NCBI GenBank assembly: GCA_036380435.1
Contig: DASVES010000510.1
Coordinates: forward strand, 1 to 12,286
Reading direction: 5' to 3'
Source: DASQDT01 sp036380435
GTDB lineage: Bacteria > Acidobacteriota > Blastocatellia > Pyrinomonadales > Pyrinomonadaceae
Length of the DNA stretch: 12,286 nucleotides
Made by a program: the position numbers and the translations under genes. Shown here one piece after another: positions 1 to 6,940 of the stretch. The notes under the pieces are model-generated. The model made no database searches and was not told where the DNA came from. It was given only the letters and a program-made list of their open reading frames with translations. Positions within the stretch are counted from its first letter, which is position 1; every line of letters starts with the position of its first letter.

Positions 1-518
1 CCCTGAAGGTTGAGGCGCGGGACGACGTTGACGCCCTCGACCAGAATTTTGAGCGTCGGCGGGTAGTGGTCGAGGTTGCTGGTGTCGAAGATCGTGCGGT
101 CGCTGATGGCCACCTTGCTGCGGGGGTCAAGGTAGAGCTGCTGTCCCTGCTGCTGGCCGGGCACGACGGGCTGGCCGGGCACCGGCGGCGGCGGGGGCAC
201 GGGCGGAGCGCCGGGCTGCCCCGCCGCGCCGGGCTGCGTGCAACAGGGGGCGCCGATTGTGTCGCGGCGAAACTCCTTGATGGCCTCGCGCATCTCGCGC
301 AAGCCTTCGCGCAGCCGCTGCTCCTTCTGGCGGCGGACGGCCGTGCGCGCCAGCGGGATGACGCCGACCGTCAGGATCGACAGCACGGTGATGACGATGA
401 CGAGTTCGATGAGCGTCCAGCCGCCCTCGCGGCGGCCGAAGGAGGCGGCGAAAAGGAGACGGGGAGACGTGTCCGTGAGGCCAGTGTCCTCCGCGTCTCC
501 CCGTCCCCCCGTCTTCAT
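1..518 (-). CDS. Type II secretion/type IV pilin-like pseudopilin, C-terminus cut by window edge
   Basis: Reading the minus strand from ATG at 516-518 gives 172 open codons that run off the left edge, so the C-terminus is missing. Residues 32-53 carry the class III prepilin signature. Gly-Gly precedes the cleavage point, then comes WTLIEL with Glu at +5, followed by a hydrophobic stretch (VIVITVLSILTVGVIPL). A prepilin peptidase would cut after Gly33, and the mature protein would join the periplasmic pseudopilus. The leader is long (33 residues), hydrophilic, and partly encoded by a purine-rich inverted repeat (455-508). It has Trp instead of the usual Phe at +1. A charged helix (about 58-80) leads to a Cys-Cys pair and a Pro/Gly/Gln-rich insert (about 88-120), then a more ordinary segment. 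No other ATG, GTG or TTG lies between 518 and the cleavage site, so this start is forced. An AAGGG lies just upstream. The gene begins 23 bp after the secretin stop, so the two are very probably co-transcribed. A GspG-like role is likely, but the exact subtype cannot be fixed. Confidence 0.85.
   Translation of the reverse strand, partial: MKTGGRGDAEDTGLTDTSPRLLFAASFGRREGGWTLIELVIVITVLSILTVGVIPLARTAVRRQKEQRLREGLREMREAIKEFRRDTIGAPCCTQPGAAGQPGAPPVPPPPPVPGQPVVPGQQQGQQLYLDPRSKVAISDRTIFDTSNLDHYPPTLKILVEGVNVVPRLNLQ
455..508. repeat. Imperfect purine-rich inverted repeat inside the pseudopilin leader
   Basis: The left arm (455-469) and right arm (494-508) are inverted copies of 15 nt with one mismatch, and 459-469 against 494-504 match perfectly. 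The purine strand is built from GGAGACG/GGGAGAC-like units of about 7 nt. The loop is 24 nt. The repeat lies within the N-terminal leader codons of the pseudopilin, upstream of its cleavage site. It resembles in design the repeats at 8529-8602 and 10197-10273. Confidence 0.7.
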
Positions 519-541
519 GTTACGACCCTTAGCGAACAACT

Positions 542-3217
542 TTACTGAACCACCTTCAGGCGTGCCGGCACGGCGGCCCTGGCGCGCACGCTGCGGCCGT
601 CCGTGGCGATGAAGTGTACCTTGTCGGCGTCGATGCTGATGGTTCCCTCGCCCGCCGCGAGGCCCTCGACCTCGATGATGAGCAGCAGACCCTCGCCCGC
701 CAAGGGCGTTGCGCCCGAGGCCGGCGCGACCGAGACGACGAGCACGCCCTTCGGGTCGATGGTGTGGGTGACGAGCGGCGCTCCCGTCTTGTCGGCCGAG
801 AGCACGGCGCCGGAGACCGTGCGGACGGCGACGGTGCGTGGATCGAACCGGAGCGTGGCGGCGACGAGGCCGAGCGGCGCGTCCGTCTTCAACATCATCA
901 TCAGCCGGCGGCGCTCGCCCACCTTCAACTCCTGCTGCTCCGGCACGAGGATTAACTCCGCGTCCGCCACCGGCGCGGCCGGAGCCGGCGTCTGCACCGG
1001 CGCACTCGTGTTCACTACCGAGATGTTCGCCGCGGGCGGCTCAGCCTCTTTCGCGAACGCCTCCTTGACGAGGGCTGTCGCGCCGTCGCCCTTGCCGGGG
1101 GCCGAGGCGGCGCTTTCGGCGAGGAGTTTCGGCGCGGGTACGAAGCTCACGTCGTCGCCCCTGATCACGGCCGGAAGCTGCGGGGCAGTGGTGTTGGGGG
1201 TGTTGGGCGCGGCGGCGGCCGAGGCCGTCTGCGTGGGCGCCGTCTGCGTGGGTGCTGTCTGGACGACTGGAGCCGCCTGTGCGGGCGCGCTCGTCGCCGG
1301 TTGCTCGACGGGCACGTTGACCTGCGCCGTGACGTTCTTGGGCATCCGGCGCGCGGCGGCGAGCGCGTCGTCGCGGTCGGCGTCGCGCACCAACGCTTCG
1401 AGCGTGTCGGAGGTCGGCGTCTGCATGGTGCCGCTGGGCTTCGATTCCTCGTCGCTCGGATTGATCTCGGGGGCGCGCAGGATGCGCGGCGTCAGCGTGA
1501 TGACCACGTCGGACTGGATGTTGTTCTTGCGCGGGGCGGTGAAGAGACGGCCGAGGATGGGGATTAAGCCGAGGAGCGGCAGTCCCTGCCGGCCGTTGGT
1601 CTCGCGATCCTGACCGATGCTGGCGAGCATCATCGTGCGGCCGTTCGGGATACGCGCCGTGCCCGTGATCTTGCGCTGCGTGAAGGTCGGCGTCAGGCTG
1701 TTGCCGTCGGTGTCCTTCGTCTCGATGTTCATCTTCACCTGGACTTCCTGATTCGGATAGACCTTCGGGGTGAAGTCCAGCACCAGGCCGGTGTCTTCAT
1801 ACTGGATGACGGGGTAGCCGTTGCCGAAGACGTTGGCGGCGGAGCCGCCGGGGGTCCCGCCCGTCCCCGTGGGCGCCGTCAGGCCGTTGTAGACGGAGGC
1901 CGTCTGCACGGGGACGCGCGCGCCGACTCTGGCCTCCGACTTCTCGTCGTCGAAGGCGTGCACCGCCGTGGAGAAGACCAGACGCGTGTTGTCCTTGCGC
2001 TGGAGGAGCGAGAGCGAAGAGGCCGGGATGACGAGGCCGACGCCGGTCGCCAGCGGGAGCGTCGCGCCGGCGGCGGCCCCGGCGATGCGGCGCGCGCCGT
2101 CGAAGAGGACGGAGCCGGTCTGGAGGCCGCCGAGGTTCGAGAGCCCATCCACCGTGCCGAGCTGGTTGCCGACCTGCAACAGGTCGGTGCGCGAAACCTC
2201 GTAGATGGCCACCTCCATGACGACCTCGGCGCGCTCCTTATCGACGCTCTTCAAAAGCTCGCCGATGATGCGGACGTTCTCGGGCGTGTCGCGGACGATG
2301 ATCGAGTTGGTCTCGGCGTTGGTGACGACCTGCGGCTGGCGACCGGCGTTGGCCGGCAGCGCCGTCTGGATGAGCGTGCGCGCGTCGGTCGGCTTGATGT
2401 TGTAGAGGTAGAAGGTCTTCAAAACCAACTGCTGGTACTGCGGGCGCTTCGACTGGTCGGCGACGATGATCGTGCGCCGCGAGAGCTTCTGGAAGAAGAG
2501 GCCGTAGGCGAGGAAGATGTAGTCGAGCGCCTGCGCGGCCGTCACGTCGCGGAGTTGGATTTTGATGTTGCGCTTGGTCTGGGCGAACTGCTGGTCGAAG
2601 ACGACGTTGAGGCTCAGCTCCTCGGCCATCTTGCGGATGAAGTCTTCGAGGTCGCCGTTGTAGTTGATCTGCCGGAGCGGCTGCGCGCGCTCTTCGATCT
2701 GCGGCGTCGCGGCGGAGACCGACTGGCCGCGCGCCGCCGCGCCGCCGGTGGAAAGCGAAGACGGCTGGACGCGCATGCCGCCGCTGCTGTTAGTGCCGTT
2801 GCCGGACGGCTCCTCGGGGTCGAGGCCCTCCTTCACGCGCTGGAGGCGGAGCACGCGGCGCATCTCGTTGGCGGCCAGCTCGTTGACGGGGTCGTAGCCG
2901 TAAGCCTGCCGGAAGGCGTTGTAGGCCCCGACGTAGTCGCCCTTGTCGGCGAGCGAGCGGCCCTTCTGCATGTAGACCTGCGAGGCGTTGAAGACGGCGC
3001 GGCGGTAGTGGAGCTGGTACTCGGCGTCCGACGGCGAGGCGGCCACGGCGAGGGCGAACTCCTGCGCGGCCTGCTCCCACTGCTGAGCGCGCTCATGCGT
3101 CATGCCGCGCTTGTAGTTCTTCTCGCCCTTCTTGGCCATCGCCGACATCGGCGCGGCCAGTAGGAGCGCGGACAAAAAGAGCGCCACGAGCGTGCGCGTG
3201 CGTGCGTGTGTGTTCAT
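542..3217 (-). CDS. gspD: Secretin (GspD/PilQ superfamily) with N-terminal TPR-like region and C-terminal cohesin-like domain
   Basis: The protein is 891 aa and would form the outer-membrane channel of the secretion or pilus-like system. Residues 1-28 are a signal peptide (basic N-region, VALFLSALLLAAPMSAMA, AxA-type site). Residues 34-125 form TPR-like helices. Residues about 180-255 resemble the STN/N0 domain, and 262-325 an N1-type domain ending in NSIIVRDTPENV. Residues about 335-580 are the secretin core, with the typical TGLVLDFTPKV, GLPLLGLIPILGRLF and VVITLTPRIL segments. A Pro/Ala/Thr-rich linker follows (585-752), including two 5-residue TQTAP copies. The C-terminal 140 residues (753-891) look like a cohesin domain: LKVGERRRLMMML near the start, then LVAATLRFDP, ending in a beta-rich tail. 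An in-frame ATG 30 codons upstream (3307) exists, but 3217 is preferred because it starts the signal peptide and follows GTGAGG. Known secretins end soon after the core, so the cohesin-like tail is an extension. It probably mediates protein-protein contact at the channel, which is inference. Confidence 0.93.
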   Translation of the reverse strand: MNTHARTRTLVALFLSALLLAAPMSAMAKKGEKNYKRGMTHERAQQWEQAAQEFALAVAASPSDAEYQLHYRRAVFNASQVYMQKGRSLADKGDYVGAYNAFRQAYGYDPVNELAANEMRRVLRLQRVKEGLDPEEPSGNGTNSSGGMRVQPSSLSTGGAAARGQSVSAATPQIEERAQPLRQINYNGDLEDFIRKMAEELSLNVVFDQQFAQTKRNIKIQLRDVTAAQALDYIFLAYGLFFQKLSRRTIIVADQSKRPQYQQLVLKTFYLYNIKPTDARTLIQTALPANAGRQPQVVTNAETNSIIVRDTPENVRIIGELLKSVDKERAEVVMEVAIYEVSRTDLLQVGNQLGTVDGLSNLGGLQTGSVLFDGARRIAGAAAGATLPLATGVGLVIPASSLSLLQRKDNTRLVFSTAVHAFDDEKSEARVGARVPVQTASVYNGLTAPTGTGGTPGGSAANVFGNGYPVIQYEDTGLVLDFTPKVYPNQEVQVKMNIETKDTDGNSLTPTFTQRKITGTARIPNGRTMMLASIGQDRETNGRQGLPLLGLIPILGRLFTAPRKNNIQSDVVITLTPRILRAPEINPSDEESKPSGTMQTPTSDTLEALVRDADRDDALAAARRMPKNVTAQVNVPVEQPATSAPAQAAPVVQTAPTQTAPTQTASAAAAPNTPNTTAPQLPAVIRGDDVSFVPAPKLLAESAASAPGKGDGATALVKEAFAKEAEPPAANISVVNTSAPVQTPAPAAPVADAELILVPEQQELKVGERRRLMMMLKTDAPLGLVAATLRFDPRTVAVRTVSGAVLSADKTGAPLVTHTIDPKGVLVVSVAPASGATPLAGEGLLLIIEVEGLAAGEGTISIDADKVHFIATDGRSVRARAAVPARLKVVQ
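1226..1255. repeat. Two 15-bp tandem copies in the secretin linker
   Basis: Positions 1226-1240 and 1241-1255 are 15-bp direct copies differing at one base, and a degenerate third copy begins at 1256. On the coding strand they encode TQTAP twice in the disordered linker before the cohesin-like domain. This is a likely site of copy-number change that leaves the reading frame intact. Confidence 0.6.
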
Positions 3218-3416
3218 CTCGAAAAACCTCACTTCAACTCCTCGCGGGGAGAACGTAAAACCTCGGCTGCTTTTGATGGGCGGGAGACGCCGCGCGCGAC
3301 GCCTCATGACTCTCGGTGGCTTAACGGATTAGGACGAAGCCTGAAGAACTGGGAGCGACCCTGCGCGTCCGCGGCCGGTTCGTCCCCTCGCGGTCAACTT
3401 ACACGCCGGGGCGCTA

Positions 3417-3446
3417 ATAATAGTTCCTTAAACGCGGCGGACACAA
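3417..3446 (-). promoter_or_regulatory. Candidate sigma70-type promoter for the secretin gene
   Basis: On the minus strand, TTGTGT (3446 down to 3441) and TATTAT (3422 down to 3417) are separated by 18 bp. TATTAT matches TATAAT at five of six positions, while the -35 box is weak. The site lies between the hicA stop (3468) and the secretin ATG (3217), in one of the few AT-richer stretches. It would give a 5' leader of about 190 nt. The 3218-3467 gap shows nothing else I can name. Confidence 0.4.
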
Positions 3447-3467
3447 GGCGAAAAAAGCATCAACCGT

Positions 3468-3683
3468 CTACAAATCTTCCGGTTTCAGTCCGGTCTGCTT
3501 TGCTATACGAACAAGCATTTTAGGCCCAATCTCTTCTTTATCGTGGAAAGAAAAGACGAAGTCTGCCCAACCCACGCGGGAGAGGACACGATGAGAGCTG
3601 GCAGTTTGTCGCTTGACGCCCCAGCCGATGCGCAAAAGTGCGGCCAACACGCGCCGGGCTTTCGCTGATTACCACTGCGTCAT
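3468..3683 (-). pseudogene. hicA: HicA-family toxin (mRNA interferase-like) with in-frame stop at codon 5
   Basis: HicA toxins are small double-stranded-RNA-binding-fold ribonucleases that cleave mRNA and are neutralised by HicB. From ATG 3683-3681 the frame reads MTQW, then TAA (3669-3671), then SAKARR and VLAALLRIGWGVKRQ, SHRVLSR, GWADFVFSFHD, EEIGPKMLVRIAKQTGL to a TAG at 3468. The part after the stop aligns by eye with this HicA subgroup along its length, and the conserved His after Ser is present. The usual Gly before Ser-His is replaced, with what looks like one extra residue (TASSH rather than a TGSH-like motif). The ATG overlaps the hicB stop as ATGA, which is the classic coupled arrangement, so I take it as the original start. 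A shorter 60-residue product could start at GTG 3650, but it has no evident ribosome site and lacks the first part of the fold. The family match is confident; loss of function is likely but not certain. Confidence 0.7.
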
Positions 3684-3886
3684 GCGGCAAGGAAAGAGAC
3701 GCTCATCAAGTCCGGCGCACTCTCTCCGTGCTCCAACCTGTCGGCGAGGACGCGCAAAGCCAGCGCCTGAACACGCGCGACGGCCTCATCGCGGGTTCCC
3801 CCGTAGACCATCACTCCCGAGAGGTTGACGACCTCGGCAATCCAGCGCCCGTCGTCTTCCTGTTCGATCTCTACGGTCAGGTTCAT
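3680..3886 (-). CDS. hicB: HicB-like antitoxin
   Basis: This 68-aa protein begins with the beta-strand MNLTVEIEQEDDGRWIAEV, continues with NLSGV and YGGTRDEAVARVQ, and then a helix rich in Ala/Leu (ALALRVLADRL). This is the compact partial RNase H-like fold of short HicB antitoxins, which lack a separate C-terminal DNA-binding domain. Such antitoxins bind and block HicA. The start ATG follows GTGAGGTGAG closely. It begins 28 bp downstream of the gspE stop on the same strand, so it may be read from the secretion operon. Its stop overlaps the hicA start (ATGA). The gene looks intact even though its toxin partner is interrupted. Confidence 0.8.
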   Translation of the reverse strand: MNLTVEIEQEDDGRWIAEVVNLSGVMVYGGTRDEAVARVQALALRVLADRLEHGESAPDLMSVSFLAA

Positions 3887-3914
3887 CTCACCTCACACCG
3901 AAAAGCCGGCCCCA

Positions 3915-5663
3915 TTAACTCCGCGGCGCGTCGCGGTGGTTGCCGTTCGAGCCGAGTTCCTCGACGAAGGTCACGCGGTTGATCTCGTGCAGCGTCGAGA
4001 CGCCGCTGAAGACCTTCTTGAGAGCCGACTCGCGCAGGGAGCGCAGGCCCTCCTTGTCGGCGGCGCGGCGCACCTCCGAGCCGGGCCGGCGGTCGATGAT
4101 CATCTCGCGGATGTTGTCCGACAGATTCAAAAGCTCGTGGATGGCGGTGCGGCCACGGTAGCCCGTGTGGTTGCAGGCGTCGCAGCCGACGCTCATGTAG
4201 AACACGCCCTCGCGGTGATCCGCCGCCTTGAGACCCGACTCCACCAACTCCTCGTCCGTCGGGTGGTACTTGCGCCGGCAGGTCGAGCAGAGTATACGCA
4301 CCAGGCGCTGGGCGAGCACGCAGTTCAGAGACGAGACAAAGTTGTACGGCTCGACGCCCATGTTGAGGAAGCGGCCGATGACATCGATGACGTTGTTGGC
4401 GTGGACGGTCGTAAAGACGAGGTGGCCGGTCAAGGCCGACTGGATGGCGATCTGGGCCGTCTCGGTGTCGCGGATTTCGCCGACCATGATCTTGTCCGGG
4501 TCGTGGCGCAGGATGGAGCGCAGGCCGCGCGCAAACGTCAGCCCCTTCTTTTCATTGACGGGAATCTGCGTGATGCCGTGGAGCTGATACTCCACGGGGT
4601 CTTCGATGGTGACGATCTTGTCTTCCTCGTTGCGAATCTCGTTGAGGGCCGCGTACAGAGTAGTCGTCTTACCCGAACCCGTCGGCCCCGTGACGAGCAC
4701 CATGCCGTAAGGCTCGGTGATGTAGCGGCGGAAGTTGCGGAGGTCGTCGGCGTCGAAACCCACTACGTCGAGCTTGAGGTCGCGGAACTGCTCGTTGATC
4801 TGCTCCTTGTCGAGGATACGAATCACCGCGTCCTCGCCGTGGATGGTCGGCATGATGGAGACGCGGAAGTCCACGTTGCGGCCCTTGTAGCGGACGCGGA
4901 AGCGGCCGTCCTGCGGGGTGCGGCGCTCGGCGATGTCGAGTTCCGACATCACCTTGATGCGCGAGATCAAAGTCTGGTGATAGGCGAGGTCAATCGGCTC
5001 GACCTTCTCGTAGAGCGCGCCGTCGATGCGGTACTTGACGTGGACGGCGTTGTCGCGGGTCTCGATGTGGATGTCGGAGGCGCGCGACTCCATGGCGTTG
5101 TAGACGACCGTATCGACCAGCTTGATGATGGGCGACATGTCGCTGTCGGTCGCCAGCCGGTCGAGGTCTAAGACCTCCTCGCCGTGCTCGGTCTCCTTGA
5201 CGAGCGAGATGCGAAAGCCGGAGGCGGCTTCTTGCAGGACGCGCTGCGTGGCGTCACCTTTTCGCAGGACGACCTCGATGGCCCCGGCCGTCGCCACCGA
5301 TGGGACGACGCGCGCCCGCAGGGCGCTGGCGATCTCGTCCAAGCGCTCCAAATCGGACGGGTCGGCCATCGCGATGTGCAGGCGCTTGCCCTCGCGCCTC
5401 AAGGGCACGAACATGTGCCGCAGCATCAGCTCGACCGGCACCTCGCCGAGCAGACCGTAGTCGATGGGCGACTGACCGTCGGGCGGCAGTAGATCGACGT
5501 AAGGCAGGCGGTAGCGGCGGGCCAGATTGAGTGCGGCGCGCACCTCGGGCGGCTGCTGGGAGTCGTCGATGCGGTCCAGGCGCGCCGTGTCGCCGCCGCT
5601 CGGCTGCCGGGGCGCGTCGTCGGCCGTCGTGGCGGCGTGGATGTCTTCGGTAACTCGGCTCAT
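3915..5663 (-). CDS. gspE: GspE/PilB-type secretion and pilus assembly ATPase
   Basis: This 582-aa cytoplasmic hexameric ATPase powers pseudopilus or pilus assembly through the platform protein. Residues about 40-150 resemble the GspE N-terminal domain that contacts the platform. The ATPase core shows all four boxes: Walker A GPTGSGKT (326-333), Asp box VTIEDPVEYQ (351-360), Walker B-like IMVGEIRDTETA (392-403) and His box TGHLVFTTVHAN (412-423). A zinc-binding four-cysteine element is present (Cys459, Cys462, Cys494, Cys497), which is typical of GspE/PilB and absent from PilT retraction ATPases. The frame stays open far upstream, but those residues are low-complexity antisense of the neighbouring gene. 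ATG 5663 is chosen because the recognisable protein begins there and it lies 47 bp after the gspF stop. No strong ribosome-binding site is visible, suggesting coupled or leaderless-like initiation. The next gene downstream is hicB, 28 bp away. Confidence 0.96.
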   Translation of the reverse strand: MSRVTEDIHAATTADDAPRQPSGGDTARLDRIDDSQQPPEVRAALNLARRYRLPYVDLLPPDGQSPIDYGLLGEVPVELMLRHMFVPLRREGKRLHIAMADPSDLERLDEIASALRARVVPSVATAGAIEVVLRKGDATQRVLQEAASGFRISLVKETEHGEEVLDLDRLATDSDMSPIIKLVDTVVYNAMESRASDIHIETRDNAVHVKYRIDGALYEKVEPIDLAYHQTLISRIKVMSELDIAERRTPQDGRFRVRYKGRNVDFRVSIMPTIHGEDAVIRILDKEQINEQFRDLKLDVVGFDADDLRNFRRYITEPYGMVLVTGPTGSGKTTTLYAALNEIRNEEDKIVTIEDPVEYQLHGITQIPVNEKKGLTFARGLRSILRHDPDKIMVGEIRDTETAQIAIQSALTGHLVFTTVHANNVIDVIGRFLNMGVEPYNFVSSLNCVLAQRLVRILCSTCRRKYHPTDEELVESGLKAADHREGVFYMSVGCDACNHTGYRGRTAIHELLNLSDNIREMIIDRRPGSEVRRAADKEGLRSLRESALKKVFSGVSTLHEINRVTFVEELGSNGNHRDAPRS

Positions 5664-5710
5664 TAAGGTTGTTCTGATGCTTCCGAGGGCGTGGCGGTGG
5701 CTCGCCGGTT

Positions 5711-6940
5711 TCAGCGGCCCGTGACGTTGGAAATGGACTGGATGATCGGCAGGTAGATCGCCAGCAGGATCGTGATGACGACCCCGCCCATCACCAGCAG
5801 AATCGCAGGTTCGAGCACGGTCGTCAACTGCTCCAGCCGCACCTCCGACTCCGCGTCGTAGAAGACCGCCACCTCTTCGAGCATCTCGCGCAAACTGCCC
5901 GAACGCTCGCCCACGCCGACCATGTCGAGCGCCAGCGGAGGTATCCACCCGGCCGACTCCAGACTCTCCGTAAACGAGCGCCCCTCGCGCACCATCGGCA
6001 GGATGGCCGACGAGCGCGCCCGCAGCTCCTTGTTCGTGATCGCCTCGGCGGCAATCTCCCACGACTCGACGAGCGTGATGCCGCCCGCCAGAAGGGTCGA
6101 GAGCGAGCGCGTCACCTGCGCGATGGCGAGCTGCTTGAGGAGTTGGCTGACGATGGGCAGCTTGAGCAGGAAGCGGTCGATGGTTAGTTGCCCCGAGGCC
6201 GTGCGCGCCCACAGGAAGGCGCCGAAGGCGCCGCCGACGATTGCCGGCACGAGCCAGTAGAAGTTGCCGGAGACGAAATCCGAGAGGCTGATGACGAACT
6301 GCGTGATGGCCGGCAGTTGCTTGCCGAAGCCCTCGAAGAGGCCCGACATGCGCGGCACGACGTAGACGGTCAAGAATGCCACCATGCCGAACGAGGCGAC
6401 GAGCAGGAAAAGCGGATAGGCCAGCGCCCCGCGAATCTTGCGACGCACCTCGACGCCGCGCCGCAGGTAGGAGACGTAGCGCGAGAGCACGTCGTCGAGC
6501 GCGCCGGAGCGTTCGCCCGCCAGCACCGACGCCGTGTAGATGCGCGGGAAGATCGACCCCTGCGCGGCGAAGGCCGAGGAGAGCGCCATGCCGCCGCGAA
6601 TCTTCTCCTCCACATCCGTGAGCACCATCCGCATGCGCGCCGCGGGCGAGCGCTTCCTGAGCATCATGATGGCCTGAAGGATGGGGATGCCGGCGCGGAT
6701 GATGGAGGCGAGTTGCTGGTTGAAGAGCAGGAAGTCGTTGGCGGAGATGCGCGGGTGGATGCCGCCTTTGCCCCCACGCGTGAGCGCCGCCACACCCCCG
6801 GTCTTCGGCGGCACTACGGAGAAGACCCGAAAGCCCTCGGATTCGAGCCGCGTCCGCGCTTCGCCCACGCCGACGGCCTCGATTGTGCGCGTCACCACCT
6901 CGCCCGCGGGCGTTCCCAAACGACAGATGAATTCGGCCAT
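5711..6940 (-). CDS. gspF: GspF/PilC-type inner-membrane platform protein
   Basis: This 409-aa polytopic inner-membrane protein anchors the assembly ATPase and passes its motion to the pseudopilus. Two repeated T2SSF domains are visible. Domain 1 spans about 68-195, with LLFNQQLASIIRAGIPI, LAGERSGALDDVL and a following membrane span. Domain 2 spans about 273-400, with TRSLSTLLAGGITLVES, VGVGERSGSLREML and the C-terminal span. Membrane segments lie near 172-195, 226-246 and 378-400. The length is normal for the family. The start ATG 6940 gives MAEFICRLGTPAGEVV, a typical N-terminus. The frame extends 80 codons upstream, but that part is basic low-complexity sequence without family resemblance. 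There is no strong Shine-Dalgarno. It is the first gene of the minus-strand cluster, reading away from the divergent control region. Confidence 0.95.
   Translation of the reverse strand: MAEFICRLGTPAGEVVTRTIEAVGVGEARTRLESEGFRVFSVVPPKTGGVAALTRGGKGGIHPRISANDFLLFNQQLASIIRAGIPILQAIMMLRKRSPAARMRMVLTDVEEKIRGGMALSSAFAAQGSIFPRIYTASVLAGERSGALDDVLSRYVSYLRRGVEVRRKIRGALAYPLFLLVASFGMVAFLTVYVVPRMSGLFEGFGKQLPAITQFVISLSDFVSGNFYWLVPAIVGGAFGAFLWARTASGQLTIDRFLLKLPIVSQLLKQLAIAQVTRSLSTLLAGGITLVESWEIAAEAITNKELRARSSAILPMVREGRSFTESLESAGWIPPLALDMVGVGERSGSLREMLEEVAVFYDAESEVRLEQLTTVLEPAILLVMGGVVITILLAIYLPIIQSISNVTGR

Noticed and set aside
1958..3163. Long plus-strand open frame (about 400 codons) opposite the secretin gene
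   Set aside because: Its composition (Arg/Asp/Leu/Val/Gly-rich, no domains) is that of an antisense frame of a high-GC gene. The minus-strand secretin explains the region fully.
3825..5171. Long plus-strand open frame opposite the gspE gene
   Set aside because: It is an antisense shadow. The minus-strand frame has all the ATPase motifs.
5664..6212. N-terminal extension of gspE overlapping the end of gspF
   Set aside because: The extra 183 residues are the gspF coding sequence read in another frame and show no GspE homology.
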